From Reticulitermes lucifugus (taxonomy: Eukaryota; Arthropoda; Insecta; Blattodea; Rhinotermitidae): a DNA stretch of 64,000 nt. The stretch lies in assembly GCA_026260175.1 (NCBI GenBank), contig JAKCWW010000285.1, positions 1 to 64,000 on the forward strand, in the 5' to 3' direction. Below the pieces are notes generated by a model that was given only the letters and a program-made list of their open reading frames with translations, did not search any database and was not told where the DNA came from. Positions within the stretch are counted from its first letter, which is position 1. Every line of letters starts with the position of its first letter. The translations under genes and the position numbers were made by a program. Positions 1 to 10,540 of this stretch are shown here, piece after piece.

Positions 1-360
1 CATTGTGTGAGACGGTTGTTTCACGCCTTAAGTTAATTGATTATGAGAGTGTTGGGTCATTGCCCGAAGCCTTAACCTAGGGATATTGTTGGGTTTTGTT
101 TGAATATGACGCCGACGCCCGGAGTCACGACGCCCTAAACGTAAGGAAGTGTGTGTGGCTACGACGCCTGTCGTCACGAAGCCCTGAACCTGAGGATGTT
201 TGTGGCTGAGGTCTATAAGGAGTGGGTGGGGTGGGGGTTGAGTTGCAAAAGATGCCAGGCGTCGATTGTGAGAAACGCGGCCCACTGTGTGAGACGTTTG
301 TATCAGTAGCACGGCAGAAATTAAACTTTTCCAAGGAATCCTTAGACGAACAGTTCGTGG
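1..360. repeat. Degenerate GC-rich tandem repeat at window edge
   Basis: A phrase of the form ACTGTGTGAGACG occurs at the left edge and again near 283, giving a period of about 282 bp. Inside it a shorter motif (CGACGCCC or CGAAGCCC followed by TAAAC or TGAAC and AGGA) recurs near 64, 128 and 176. The repeat probably continues to the left of the window. Its open frames on both strands are products of the repeat and not genes. I do not recognise the family; proximity suggests it belongs to the same spacer-like domain as the satellite to the right. Confidence 0.55.
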
Positions 361-697
361 CATACGTATTGTCTAAATAAAATACAAGTGTAAGAAGTGA
401 GGAATCTGTACGTGCTTAAAAATCAACACACACACTTCGCGTAAGAACCGAATCGTTCACGTTGGGATCAGCTGGTGGGTAATGTGTTGCATATTGCATA
501 CACATTTAGTTTTGTGTTATAGGAAGTGTTCAGTAAATACACACTCTGTAGTCAAATGTTCTTATTTTGTTTTTATTATGTACGTTCTGGTTACATAAAT
601 TCAGGTTAAATGATACTGTATGAAGTGTATGCAATACACAAATGTCTTATTAATATACGTACATCAGAATATATATTGAACTGTCTATGAATCCTGG

Positions 698-699
<2 letters not shown>
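361..699. other. AT-rich unassigned spacer
   Basis: An AT-rich stretch separates the edge repeat from the (AC)n run. I see no reading frame, RNA or repeat signature in it. Confidence 0.5.

Positions 700-726
<27 letters not shown>
700..726. repeat. (AC)n microsatellite
   Basis: About 13 perfect AC dinucleotide repeats. A second, shorter ACACACA run follows near 758. This is a simple sequence repeat with no further implication. Confidence 0.95.
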
Positions 727-728
<2 letters not shown>

Positions 729-1202
729 ATAGTCCATTTTCTGCGTCACGTATATTCACACACACATTGAAATAAACATAATTAAAATTTGCTCGTGATT
801 TCATCGAATAAACACGTCATATTGGACGAACAGAGAGGCGGTCTCATTGGGCGCCACGACAGAAGATGAAGCGATGGAGCTATGTACCTATTCACTAAAG
901 TCTTTTTCAGCCATCGTATATGGCACAAACTGGCGGACCAAAGTCGACATGTTCACAACAGGTACTTCATTTCGCCGACCTTAGGAATTATGGACCTGCG
1001 GTCCATGGTGATATTGGCCGACGGATCGACTCCTGTCACGGTCTGCAGACGGAAAGACAAGTCGTTACACCGGTGGGTTGTAGGCAAATGGACGACAGGG
1101 TGTGCAGAAAAGACGGAGTTAGAACTACCGGCCCATGTCTGGTGACGCCGAACTCGACGCAGACATGGTATGTGAGGTCGGGGTAAAATACTTGGTGTGA
1201 TA
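727..1202. other. Unassigned transition into satellite domain
   Basis: Base composition rises from AT-rich to GC-rich across this stretch. Open frames of about 88 codons run through 880-1190 on both strands, but they overlap each other in several frames and show no recognisable motif, so I do not call a gene. The last 80 bases look like a very degenerate lead-in to the 76-bp repeat. Confidence 0.45.
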
Positions 1203-4099
1203 TGGGTGGGCGTAGGCAGAGCCAATCACTCTGGTGGCGGCCACGACAGGTGAGGGCGCTGCTCTGGCCTCTGTTCGTTCGGTCGCCGCGGGCTTAGCCA
1301 GCCACTGTGGTGAAGGGCACGACGTGTCATTTCCCTGCATTGCCTCTTTTCGTTCGGTCGTCGTGGACTCAGCCAGACCCTGTGGTTGCGTGCACGACAG
1401 GAGAGGGCGCTGCTTTGCCTTGGTTCGCTCTGTCTGCGTGGGCTTAGCCAGGCACTGTGTTGGCGGGTACGATAGCTGAGGGCGCTGTTCTGGCCTCTGT
1501 TCTCTCGGTCAACGTGGGCTTATACAAACAGTGCGGTGTTGCGCACGATAGTTGAGGTTGATGCTCTGGCCTCTGTTCGCTCGATCGACGTGACCTCAGC
1601 CTTCCAATGTGGTGGCGGGCACAAGTGTGGTCGCTGTTCTGGAATCTGTTCGCTCGTTCGTCGTGGGCTCAGCCAGCCACTGTGTTGGCGGGCACGTCAG
1701 TTGAAGGCGCTTCTCTGGCCTCTGTTCGCTCAGTTGGTGTTGGCTTAGCTAGCCACTGTGGTGGCAGGCACGACATGAGTTGGCGAGCTCTGGCCACTCT
1801 TCGCTCGGTCGGCGTTGGCTCAGACTGCCACTGTTTTGGCGGGCACGTATGGTGAGGGCGCTGATCTGGCCTCTGTTCGCTCGGTCGACCTGGGATCATC
1901 CAGCCACTGTGGTGGCGGGCACGACAGAAGAGGGTTCTGCTCTGGCCTCTGTTCGCTCGTTCGGCGGGGGCTTAGCCAGTCAATGTAGAGGCTGCCTCGA
2001 TAGCTTAGGGCGCTGCTCTGGCCCTGTTCGATCGGTCGGCGTGGGCTCATTCAAACATTGTGGTGGCGGGCACGACAAGTGAGGGCGCTGCTCTGGACTA
2101 TGTTCGCTCGATCGTCGTGGGCTCAGCCAGCCACTGTGATGGCGGGTACGACATGTGAGGCCGTTGCTCTGGCCTCTTCACTCGGTCGGCCATCGCTCAG
2201 CAAGCATCTAAGGAGGATGGCACGACAGGTGAGGGCGCTGCTCTGGCGTCTGTTCGTTTGGTTGTCGTAGGCTCAACCAGCCACTGTGTTGGCGGGCACG
2301 AAAGTTGAGGACGTTGCTCAGGCCTCTGTTAGCTTGGTTTGCGTGTGCCCAACCAGGCACTGTGGTGGCGGGTACGTCAGGAGAGGGCGATAATTTGGCC
2401 TCTTTTCGCTTGGTCGGCGTGGGCTCAGCCAGCCACTGTGGTGGTGGGCACGTCAGGCGAGGGCGCTTCCCTGGTCTCTGTTCGCTCAGTCAGTGTTATC
2501 TCAGCTAGCCACTGTGGTGGCGGGCACGACATGAGTTGGCGGGCTGTGGCCACTTTTCGCTCTTTCGGCTTGGGCTCAGACTGCCACTGTCTTGGCGGGC
2601 ACGACTGGAGAGGGCGCTGCTCTGGCCTCTGTTCCATCGGTCGGCCTGGGCACAGACAGCCACTATGGTGGCAGGCACGATAGTTGAGGGCGCTGCTCAG
2701 GTCTCTGTTCGCTCGGTCGGCGTGGGCTCAGCCAGCCACTGTGGTGGTGGGCACGACAAGTGTGGTCGCTGCTCTGGAATCTGTTAGCTCGGTCGGCGTG
2801 GGCTCAGACAGCCACTGTGGTGAAAGGCATGATAGGTGAGGGCGCTGCTCAGGCCTCTGTTCGCTCGGTCTGCGTGAACCCAACCAGCCACTGTGGTGGC
2901 GGGCACGTCAAGTGAAGGCGCTTATCTGTACTCTGTTCGCTCAGTGGGTGTTGGCTTAGCTAGCCACTGTTTTGGCTGGCAAGACAGGTGAGGGCGCTGA
3001 TCAGGCCTCTGTTCGCTCGGTCGGCATGGGCTCAGCCACCCACTGTGTTGGCGGGCACGTTAGTTGAGGGCGCTTCTCTGGCCTCTGTGAGCTCGTTCGG
3101 CGGGGGCTCAGACTGCCACTGTGATGACGGACACGACTGGTAAGGTCGCTGCTCTAGCCACTGTTCGCTCGGTTGTCCTGGGCTTATCAAACCACTGTCG
3201 TAGCGTGCACGTTATTTGATGTCGCTGCTCTGGCCTCTGTTCGCTAGAACGGCGTGGGCTCAGTCATTCACTGTGTTGACGGGCACGACACTTGTGGTCG
3301 CAGCTCTGGCTTCTGTTCGCACAGTTGACGTGGGCTTATCCAACCATTGTGGTGGCGCGCACGACAGGTTTCTTCGCTGCTCTGGCCTCTGAACGCTCGA
3401 TCGGCGTGGTCTCATCCAGCCACTGTGGTGGCGGGTTCGACAGTTGAGGGCGTTGCTCTGGCCTCCGTTCGCTCTGTCGGCGTTTTCTCGGCCAGCCACT
3501 GTGGTGGCGGCACGACAGGTGAGGGTGCTGCGCAGGCCTCTGTTCGTTCGGTCGTCGTGGGCCCATACAGCCACTGTGGTGGCTGTCATTTCACGTGAGT
3601 CGGCTGATCTGGCCTCTGTTCGCTTGGTTGGCTTGGGAACATCCAGCCACTCTCTTAACAGGGAAGGCAGGTGAGGGTGCTGCTGAGAATCCGATCGTTC
3701 GTCGTGGTCTCAGTCAGCCACTCTAGTGGCGGGCACGACAGGAGAGGGCGCTGCCCTGGCCTCTGTTCGCTCGGTCGGCGTAGGTTTAGGGAGCCAATGT
3801 GATGGCAAGAACGACAGTTGACGGTGCGGCTAAGGCCACTGCTCTATTGGTCGCCTTTGGCTCAGCCAGCCACTGGTGTGGGGGGTACGACAGTTGAGGA
3901 CACAGCTCTGGCCTCTGTTCGCTCGGTCGGCGTGGGCTCAGCCAGCCACTCTGATGGCGGGTACGTCAGTTGAGGGCGCTGCTCTTGCCTTCGTTCGCTC
4001 GGTTGGCGTGGGCTCAGCCAGCCACTCTGGTTGCTGGCACGACAGATTAAGGCGCTGCTATGGCCTCTGTTCGCTCGGTTGGCGTGGGCTCAGCCTGCC

Positions 4100-4480
4100 A
4101 CTGTGGGGCATGGCACGCCACGTGAAGCCGCTCCTATGGCCACTGTTGTATTAATCTGCGTGGTCCCAGCCAGCCACTGTGGTGGCCGGCACGACAGGCC
4201 ATGTCGCTCATGTGGCCTCTGTACTCTTGGTAGGCGTGGGCCCAGCCAGCCACTGTAGTGGCGGGCACGAGATTTGAGGGCGCTGCTCTGGACTCTGTTC
4301 GCTCGGTCAGCGTGAGCTCAGCCAGGCACTGTTGTGGCGGGCACGACAGGTGAGGGCGCTGTTCTGAGCTCTGTTCGATCGGTCGGCGTGGGCTGAGACA
4401 ATTACTGTGGTGGCGTGGACGACAAGAGAGTTCGCTGCTCTGGCCTCTGTTCGATCAGTTGGATTGGGGCTCACTTAACC
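4100..4480. repeat. Higher-order block copy 1 (partner 7735-8250)
   Basis: Several consecutive 76-bp units share the same private variants as units near 7735-8250. Examples are GGGCATGGCAC, CACTGTTG followed by ATTATTCTGCGTGG or ATTAATCTGCGTGG, CATGTGGCCTCTGTACTCTTGG, GAGATTTGAGGG, and GTGGGCTGAGACA. The offset is about 3,709 bp at the early landmarks and 3,782 bp at the later ones, so the right copy carries one extra unit. This shows amplification in multi-unit blocks as well as unit by unit. Confidence 0.75.
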
Positions 4481-4619
4481 ACTGTGATGGCTAGTACGAC
4501 AGTTGACGGCGCGGGTATGGCCACTCTTCGCTTGGTCGCCGTGGGATCAGCCAGCCACTGCGGTGGCGGATACGACAGGCCAGGGCACATCTCTGGCCTC
4601 TGATCGCTCGGTCGATTTG

Positions 4620-5230
4620 GGCCCAGCCACTGTAAAGGCGTGCACGACAGGTGAGGGTGGTGCTCTGGGCTATGTTCGATCGGTCGTTGTGGGCTCAGAG
4701 AGCCACTGTGATGGTTGGCACGAGAAGTGAAGACGCTGCTCTAGCATCTGTTTGCTCGTTCGACGGGGACTCAGCCAACCACTCGGGAGGCGGGCACGAC
4801 TGATGAGGGCTGTGCTCTGGCCTCTGTTCGCTAGGTAGGCGTGGGCTCAGCCAGCCACTGTGGTGGCGGGTAGGACAGGTGAGGGCGCTGCTCTGGCCTT
4901 TGGTCGCTGATGTCGTCGTGGGCTCAGCCACCCACTGTGGTGGTGGGCACAACAGGTGAGAGCACTGCTCTGGCCTCTGATCTCTTTTTCGGCGTGGGCG
5001 CATACAGCCACTGAGTTGGCGGGCACGTCAGGTGACGGCGCTGCTTTAGCCTCTGTTCGCTTGGTCGTCTTGGACTCAGCCAGCCACTGTGGTGGCAGGC
5101 ACTAGAGGTGAGGGCGTTGCCCTGGCCCCCGTTCGCTCTGTCACCGTGGGCTCAGCCATCCGCTTTGGTGGGCACGACACGTTAGGGCGCTGCTCTGGCC
5201 TCCGCTCTGTCGGCGTGGTCTCAGCCAGCC
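4620..5230. repeat. Higher-order block copy 1 (partner ~6890-7340)
   Basis: Variants unique to a few units recur in the same order near 6890-7340. They are a CTAAAGGC or GTAAAGGC unit, a TTCGATCG unit with GTCGTTGTGG or GTCGTCGTGG, GAAGACGCTGCT with TAGC, a TTCGAC(G/T)GGGG unit, a CCCCCGTTCGCTCTGTC unit, and TTTGGTGGGCACGACACGTT. Offsets are about 2,120-2,275 bp, consistent with 28-30 units and some unit loss. The block has been duplicated within the array. Confidence 0.72.
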
Positions 5231-8200
5231 ACTGTGGTGGCGGGCACGACTGGTGAGGGCGCTGTTCTGGCCTCTGGACGATCGGTCGGCGTGGTCTCAG
5301 CCAGCCACTATGGTGGCGGGCACGACAGTTGAGGGCGCTGCTGTGTCCACTGTTCGATCGGTCGGCGTGGGCTGAACCAGCCACTGTGTTGGCAGGCAAC
5401 GACAGGTGACGGCTCGGATATGGCCTCTGTTCTCTTGGTCGGCGTGGGTTCATCCAGCCACTGTGGTGTCGGGCACGACAGGTAAGGGCGCAACTCTGGC
5501 CTCCGTTATCTGGGTAGGCGTGGGCTCAGCCAGCCACTGTGGTGGCGGTCACGACAGGTGAGGGCGCTTCTCTGACCTCGGTTTGCTCTGTCAGTGTGGG
5601 CTCAACCAACGACTGTGGTGGCAGGTACTACAGGTGAAGGCCCTGCTCTGGCCTCTGTTCGCTCGGTTGGCATGGATAGAGTCAGCCACTGTGGTGGCGA
5701 GCACGAGAGTTGAGGGCGCTGCTCTGACCGCCGTTCGCTGTCTGCGTTGTCTCAGCCATCCACTGTGGTGGCGGGCACGACAGGGGAGGGCGCTGCTCTG
5801 GCCTCTGGACGATCTGTTGGCGTGGGCTTAGCCAGCCACTGTGGTGGCGGGCTCGACTGTTGAGGGCGTTGCTCTGGCCTCCTTTCGCTCTGTCGGCGTT
5901 GTCTCAGCCAGCCACTGTGTTGGCGGGCACGACAGGTGTGGGTGCTGCTCTGGCCTCTGTTCGATCGGTCAGCGTGGGCTGAGCAAGCCACTGTGTTGGC
6001 AATCACGAAAGGTGAAAACACGGATATGGTCTCTGTTCTCTTGATCGGCGTTGGCTCAGACAGCCACTGTGGTGGCGGTGCGGCAGGTGAGATCGCTTCT
6101 CTGACCTCTGTTCGCACTGTCGGTGTTGGCTCAAACATCGACTGTGGTGGCAGGCACGACAGGTGAGTGTGCTTCTCTGGCCTCTGTTCGCTCGGTCGGC
6201 GAGGGCTCAGCCAGCCACTGTGGTGGCGGGCACGACAGGTGAGGGCCCTGCTCTGGCATCTGTTCGATCGGTCAGCGAGGGCTCTGCCAGCCACTGTGGA
6301 GGCGGGCACGACACGTGAGGGCTCTGCTCTGGCCTATGTTCCCTCGGTCGGCGTTGGCTCAGCCAGTCACTGCGGTGGCGGGCACGACAGTTGTGGGCGC
6401 TGCTCTGGCCTCTGTTTGCTCTGACGGCGTGGGCTCAGACAGCCAATGTGGTGACGGGCACAACAGGCTAGGGCGCTGCTCTGGCATCTGTTCGCTCGAT
6501 CGGCGTGGGCTCAGTCAACCACTGTGGGGGTGGGAACGACAGGTGAGGGCGCTGCTCTGGCATCCGTTCGCTCTGTCGGCGTGGTCTTATCCAGCCACTG
6601 TGGTGGCGGGCACGTCAGGTGAGGGCGCTGTTAAGCCTCTGTTCGATCGATCGGCGTGGGAACAGCCAGCTTCTGTGGTTGTAAGCACGACATTTGACGG
6701 CGCGGCTTTGGCCACTGTTCGCTTTGTCGGCGTGGGCTCAGCCGACCACTGTGTTGGCCGGTACGACAGGTGAGGGCGCTGCTCTGGCCTCTGTTCGTTC
6801 GGTCGGAGTAAGCTCAAACAGCCACTGTCTTGGCTGGCACGACAGGTGATTGCGATGCTGTAGCATGTGTTCGCTCGATCGTCATAGGCTCAGCCAACCA
6901 CTCTAAAGGCGGTCACGACAGGTGAGGGCGGTGCTCTGGGCTCTGTTCGATCGTTCGTCGTGGGCTCAACGAACCACTGTGGTGGCTGGCACGGGAGGTG
7001 AAGACGCTGCTGTAGCTTCTGTTCGCTCGTTCGACTGGGGCTGAGCCAGCCACTGTGGAGGCGGGAACGTCAGGTGTGGGCTGTTTCCTGGCCTCTGTTC
7101 TCTTGTTCGGCGTGGGTTCATTCAGCCACTGTGTTGGCGGGCAGGACGGGTGAGGGCGCTGCTGTAGCCTCTGTTCGCTTGGTCGGCTTGGACTCAGCCA
7201 GTCACTGTGTTGGCGGTCACGATAGTGAGGGAGCTGCTCTGGCCCCCGTTCGCTCTGTCGGCGTGTGCTCAGAACGCCACTTTGGTGGGCACGACACGTT
7301 AAGGCGCTGCTCTAGCCTCCGTTCACTCTGTTAGCGTGGTTTCAGCCAGTCACTGTGGTGGAGGGCACGACAGGCTAGGGCGCTGCTCTGGCATCTGTTC
7401 TCTCGATCGGCGTAGGCTCAGTAAGCCACTGTTTGTGGTGGGAACGAGAGGTGAGGGAGCTGCTCTGGCCTCCGTTCGCTCTGTAGGCGTGGGCTCAGGC
7501 AGCCACTGTGGGGGCGGGCACGACAGGTGAGGGCACTTCTCTAACCTCCGTTCTCTCTGTCGGTGTGGGCTCAACCAGCGACTGTGTTGGCGGGCACGTC
7601 ATCTGAGGGCGCTGCTCTGGCCTCTTTTCGCTCGATCGACGTTTGCTCAGCCAGCCTCTGTGGTGGCGGGCACGACAGGTGAGAGCGCTTCACTGGCCTC
7701 TTTTCGCTCGGTCGGCGTAGGCACAGCCAGCCACTGTTGGGCATGGCACAACAGTTGAGGGCGCTGCTCTTTCCCCTCATCACTTGGTCGGCGTGGGCCC
7801 AGCCAGCCACTTTGGTGGCGGGCACTACATGTGAGGTCGCTCCTCTGGCCACTGTTGGATTATTCTGCGTGGGCCCTGCCAGAGACTGTGGTGGCCGACA
7901 CGACAGGCCTTGTTGCTCATGTGGCCTCTGTACTCTTGGTCGGCGTGGGCCCAGCCAGCCACTGTATTGGCGGGCACGACAGGTGAGCGCGCTGCTCTGG
8001 CCTCTGATCAATCGTACGGCGTGGGCTAAGTCAGCCACTGTGGTGACTGGCACGAGATTTGAGGGCTCTGCGCTGGACTCTTTTCCCTCGTTCGGCGTGA
8101 GCTCTGCCAGGCACTGTGGTGGGGGGCACGACAGGTGAGGGCGCTGTTTTGGGCTCTGTTCGATCGATCGGCGTGGGCTGAGACAGCTACTGTGTTGGCG

Positions 8201-8571
8201 TGGACGACAGTTGAGGGCGCTGCTCTGGCCTCTGTTCGATCAGTCGGCGTGGGCTCAGCCAGCCACTGTGGTGGCGGCACGACAGATGAGGGCGCTGCTT
8301 GTTCCTCTGTTTTCTCTGTCGTCTTGGGTTCTGCTAGCCACTGAGTTGGCGGTCACAACAGGTGAAGACGATGCTCTTGCCTCTGATAGTTTGGTCGTCG
8401 TGGACCCAGCCAGATAATATGATGGCGTGCACGTCAGTTGAGGTCGGTTCTCTGTCCTCTGTTTCCTCCGTCGGCGTTGGCTTAGCCAGCAACTGTCGTG
8501 GCGGGCACGAAAGGTGAGTGCCCTTCTGAGGCCTCTGTTCTCTTCGTCATCGTGGGCTCATACAGCCACTG

Positions 8572-8818
8572 ACGTGGGCTCAGTCACTGTGGTGGCTTGC
8601 CGATAAGAAACGTCGTTGGTCTGGTCTCGCCTCTTTTCCTTTGTTCGGAGTGGGATCAGACACTGTGGTTGCCAGCCGATAGGCAAAGCGTTGTTCTGGG
8701 CTCGCCTGTGTTCAATTGGTTGGCGTGGGCTCATTCATTGAGGTGGCGGGCCGATAGGCAAGGGCGTTGGTCTAGTCTCGCATCTGCTCCTTTGGACGGC
8801 GATGGCTCAACCACTGTC
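8572..8818. repeat. 76-bp satellite, type B variant (first block)
   Basis: About three copies of a variant that keeps the 76-bp length and half of the type A sequence, but reads GGGCTCAGTCACTGTGGTGG, then CGGGCCGATAGGCAAGGGCG, TTGTTCTG and CTCGCCTCTGTTCCTTTGGT. In this window type B appears only here and at 9258-9428, in both cases directly next to the 51-bp unit and the 18S fragment. That marks it as part of the rDNA-derived module. Confidence 0.85.
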
Positions 8819-8861
8819 TTATGTCCTCCTACCACGAGCCTGCATGTATTTGAATATATTA
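8819..8861. repeat. Single 51-bp unit joining satellite to 18S fragment
   Basis: One copy, partly overlapping the junction, of the unit that is expanded sevenfold at 10191-10540. It carries ATGTCCTCCTACCACGAGCC followed by TGCATG and TTTGAATATATT, and runs straight into the 18S fragment. Confidence 0.8.
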
Positions 8862-9030
8862 GCATTTATTAGCTCTAGAATTACCTCAGATATCCAATTA
8901 ACTGGTTACCGTCTAAGGAACCATAACTGATGTAATGACAATTTGCTGTTTCACTTTAATGTGGCTTGCACTTAGAGAACATGGCGTATTCTTTGAGACA
9001 AGTATGTGACTACTGGCAGGTTCAACTAGG
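8862..9030 (-). pseudogene. 18S rRNA 5'-end fragment, copy 1
   Basis: Read on the minus strand, this matches roughly the first 170 nt of eukaryotic 18S rRNA. The 5' end lies at the right with a diverged CCTGGTTGATCCTGCCAGT (here CCTAGTTGAACCTGCCAGT), and the fragment stops at the left just after the GGTAATTCTAGAGCTAATA block (here with one change). The rest of the ~1.9-kb gene is absent. Many substitutions at universally conserved positions show that it is not functional. The truncation point is the same in all three copies. I regard it as an rDNA-derived piece embedded in a satellite. Identity rests on these universal 18S motifs and is secure; the divergence was judged by eye. Confidence 0.93.
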
Positions 9031-9257
9031 GAACCGTCACTGTGGTGCGAGATCCTCACCGGTTCCGCCCGAAGGCAGATATCCGCGACGTTGCTATCAG
9101 GGTGAACCAGTATGCCGTGCGGAGGACTGCCCGGTCTTCTCAACTATCTCAGTCTCTCGTCCTACTGAAGTATCAAATGCACCGTCGTTAACCGAGGCGT
9201 GAGTGGGTAGCGATCAGAGGCCGATCTGGCACCATTCGATGGAGCGCTGGGCTAGAG
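9031..9257 (-). repeat. Conserved flank upstream of 18S 5' end, copy 1
   Basis: This stretch follows the 18S 5' end and is shared with 9643-10100 and 10710-10932. Landmarks are GTGCGAG with TCCTC, GCGACGTTGCTATC, GTGAACCAGT, CCCGGTCTTCTC and TATCAAATGCACCGTCGT. By position it corresponds to the external transcribed spacer or promoter-proximal spacer of the parent rDNA. That assignment is inferred from adjacency, since spacer sequence is not conserved between species. Confidence 0.7.
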
Positions 9258-9428
9258 CGTGGTCTCAGTCACTGTGGTGGCGGGCCGATAGGCAAGGGCG
9301 ATTTTCTGTTCTATCCTCTGTTCCTTTGGTCGGCGTTGGCTCAGTTACTGTGGTGGCCTGCCGATAGTCAAGGGCGTTGTTCTGCTCTCGCCTCTGTTCC
9401 TTCGGTCGGCGTGGGCTCAGTCACTGTC
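9258..9428. repeat. 76-bp satellite, type B variant (second block)
   Basis: About two and a quarter copies of type B. The block ends at CACTGTCGTATGTCCTCC, nearly the same junction as the first block (CACTGTCTTATGTCCTCC). The shared breakpoint shows that the two modules descend from one ancestral module. Confidence 0.85.
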
Positions 9429-9471
9429 GTATGTCCTCCTAACACGAGCCTGCATCTCTATGAGAATATTG
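9429..9471. repeat. Single 51-bp unit, second module
   Basis: One copy with ATGTCCTCCTAACACGAGCC and TGCATCTCTATGAGAATATT, entering the 18S fragment at the same point as in module 1. Confidence 0.8.
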
Positions 9472-9642
9472 GCATGTATTAGCTCTAGAATTAACACAGA
9501 TATTCGAGTAACTGTCCACCATCTAAGGAACCATAACTGATTTAATGAGCCATTCGCGGCTTCACCTTAATGTGACTTGCACTGAGACTTACATGGCTTA
9601 GTATTTGAGACAAACATATGCCTACTGGCAAGATCAACCAGG
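9472..9642 (-). pseudogene. 18S rRNA 5'-end fragment, copy 2
   Basis: This is the best preserved copy over the central part. On the minus strand it has CCCTGGTTGATCTTGCCAGT at the 5' end, then AATGGCTCATTAAATCAGTT, ATGGTTCCTTAGATGGTGGA and TCTAGAGCTAATACATGC. It is truncated at the same 3' position as the other two. Changes at near-universal positions (for example GATCTTG in place of GATCCTG) argue against function. It differs from copies 1 and 3 at many sites, so the copies are not recent duplicates. Confidence 0.95.
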
Positions 9643-10190
9643 GAACCGTCACTGCTGTGCGAGTTCCTCCCCGGGGGCCGCAGGGGCACCGGGGAACCAG
9701 TTCGTAACTTCACCTCCTTCTCTCTGCACATTCACGGACGTGTCGGCCGGCCCACACTCGACAGGCACCACAGGTGCTCGGCGACGCGGGGACGCGCCTA
9801 CAGTCGGAAATCGTTCGGGTGGCTGGCTCGCTTCCGGGCTCGTGGAGAGCCGACTGCATGCGTCAATTAAGACGTGATAGTTGCCCGAAGTCAGATGGCC
9901 GCGACGTTACTATGAGGGTGAACCAATTTGCCGGGTGGGAGGCCTGCCCGGTGTTCTTCACTTTCTCTCGTCCTCCACAAGTACCAGATGAACAGTCGTG
10001 AATCGAGGCAGGTGCGGGCAGCGAGCAGAGGCCGAACTGCCACCAGACGATTGAGCGTTGAGCGGATGCGAGTCTCAGCAATCGACCACGACCAGGCTAT
10101 ATGGGTTTATTCATGTTTCAGTGAGGGCCGAAATCATCTCGGCTAGAGCAGCAGTGAATACAACCCTGAATGCCGGGACCGTACGTCCGG
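9643..10190 (-). repeat. Conserved flank upstream of 18S, copy 2, with insertion
   Basis: Same flank as copies 1 and 3, but interrupted by about 205 bp of GC-rich sequence (9675-9880) between the CTCCCCGG and TTGCCCGAAG landmarks. After the insertion the shared landmarks resume (GCGACGTTACTATGAGGGTG, GTGAACCAA, then AGCGAGCAGAGGCCGA). A further ~100 bp up to the 51-bp array has no counterpart in the other two flanks. Confidence 0.7.
9675..9880. other. GC-rich insertion unique to the second module
   Basis: Absent from the equivalent position of copies 1 and 3. It contains CGGCGACGCGGGGACGCGCC and GGCTGGCTCGCTTCCGGGCT. I see no terminal repeats, poly-A or target duplication. It could instead be ancestral spacer lost from the other two copies. 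Confidence 0.55.
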
Positions 10191-10540
10191 TATGTCCTCC
10201 TATCACGAGCTTGCACGACTTTGAAAATATTCCGAGGCAGGTATGTCCTCCTACCACGAGCATGCATTTCTTTGACAATATTCCGAGAGAGGTATGTCCT
10301 CCTACCACTAGCTGGCATGTCTTTGAAAATATTCCGACGCGAGTATGTCCTCCTATCACGAGCCTGCATGGCTTTGAAAATATTCCGAGACAGGTATGTC
10401 CTCCTACCACGAGCAGGTATGTCTTTGAAAATATTCCGAGACAGGTATGTCCTCCTACCACGAGCCGGCATCATTTTGAAATTATTCCGAGGCAGGTAAG
10501 TTCTCCTGCTTCGAGCCTGCATGCCTTTAAAATTATTAGT
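10191..10540. repeat. 51-bp minisatellite, 7 copies
   Basis: The start motif TATGTCCTCC, or its variant TAAGTTCTCC, lies at 10191, 10242, 10293, 10344, 10395, 10446 and 10497, exactly 51 bp apart. The consensus runs TATGTCCTCCTACCACGAGC, CTGCATGTCTTTGAAAATAT, TCCGAGACAGG. Because 51 is divisible by three, all frames stay open and give 109-163-codon open frames on both strands. These are not genes. The array abuts the third 18S fragment, where the other two modules have only one unit. Confidence 0.95.

Larger units (their letters stand above)
1203..8571. repeat. 76-bp satellite array, type A (left block, ~97 copies)
   Basis: The unit is 76 bp by direct count and about 71% GC. It reads from GGCCTCTGTTCGCTCGGTCG through GTGGGCTCAGCCAGCCACTG to GGCGGGCACGACAGGTGAGG and GCGCTGCT. 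Copies are tandem, all in one orientation, and differ by many scattered substitutions and small indels. Because 76 is one more than a multiple of three, the translated frame shifts each unit, producing a three-unit peptide cycle in every frame. This explains the dozens of 60-190-codon open frames as by-products. The block ends where the variant repeat linked to the 18S fragments begins. Longer blocks of several units are duplicated inside it. The most economical reading is a satellite derived from an rDNA intergenic spacer subrepeat; that origin is inferred from its contact with the 18S fragments. Confidence 0.93.

Noticed and set aside
1203-8571. CRISPR-like array
   Set aside because: The repeat is contiguous with no unique spacers, and the window is clearly eukaryotic.
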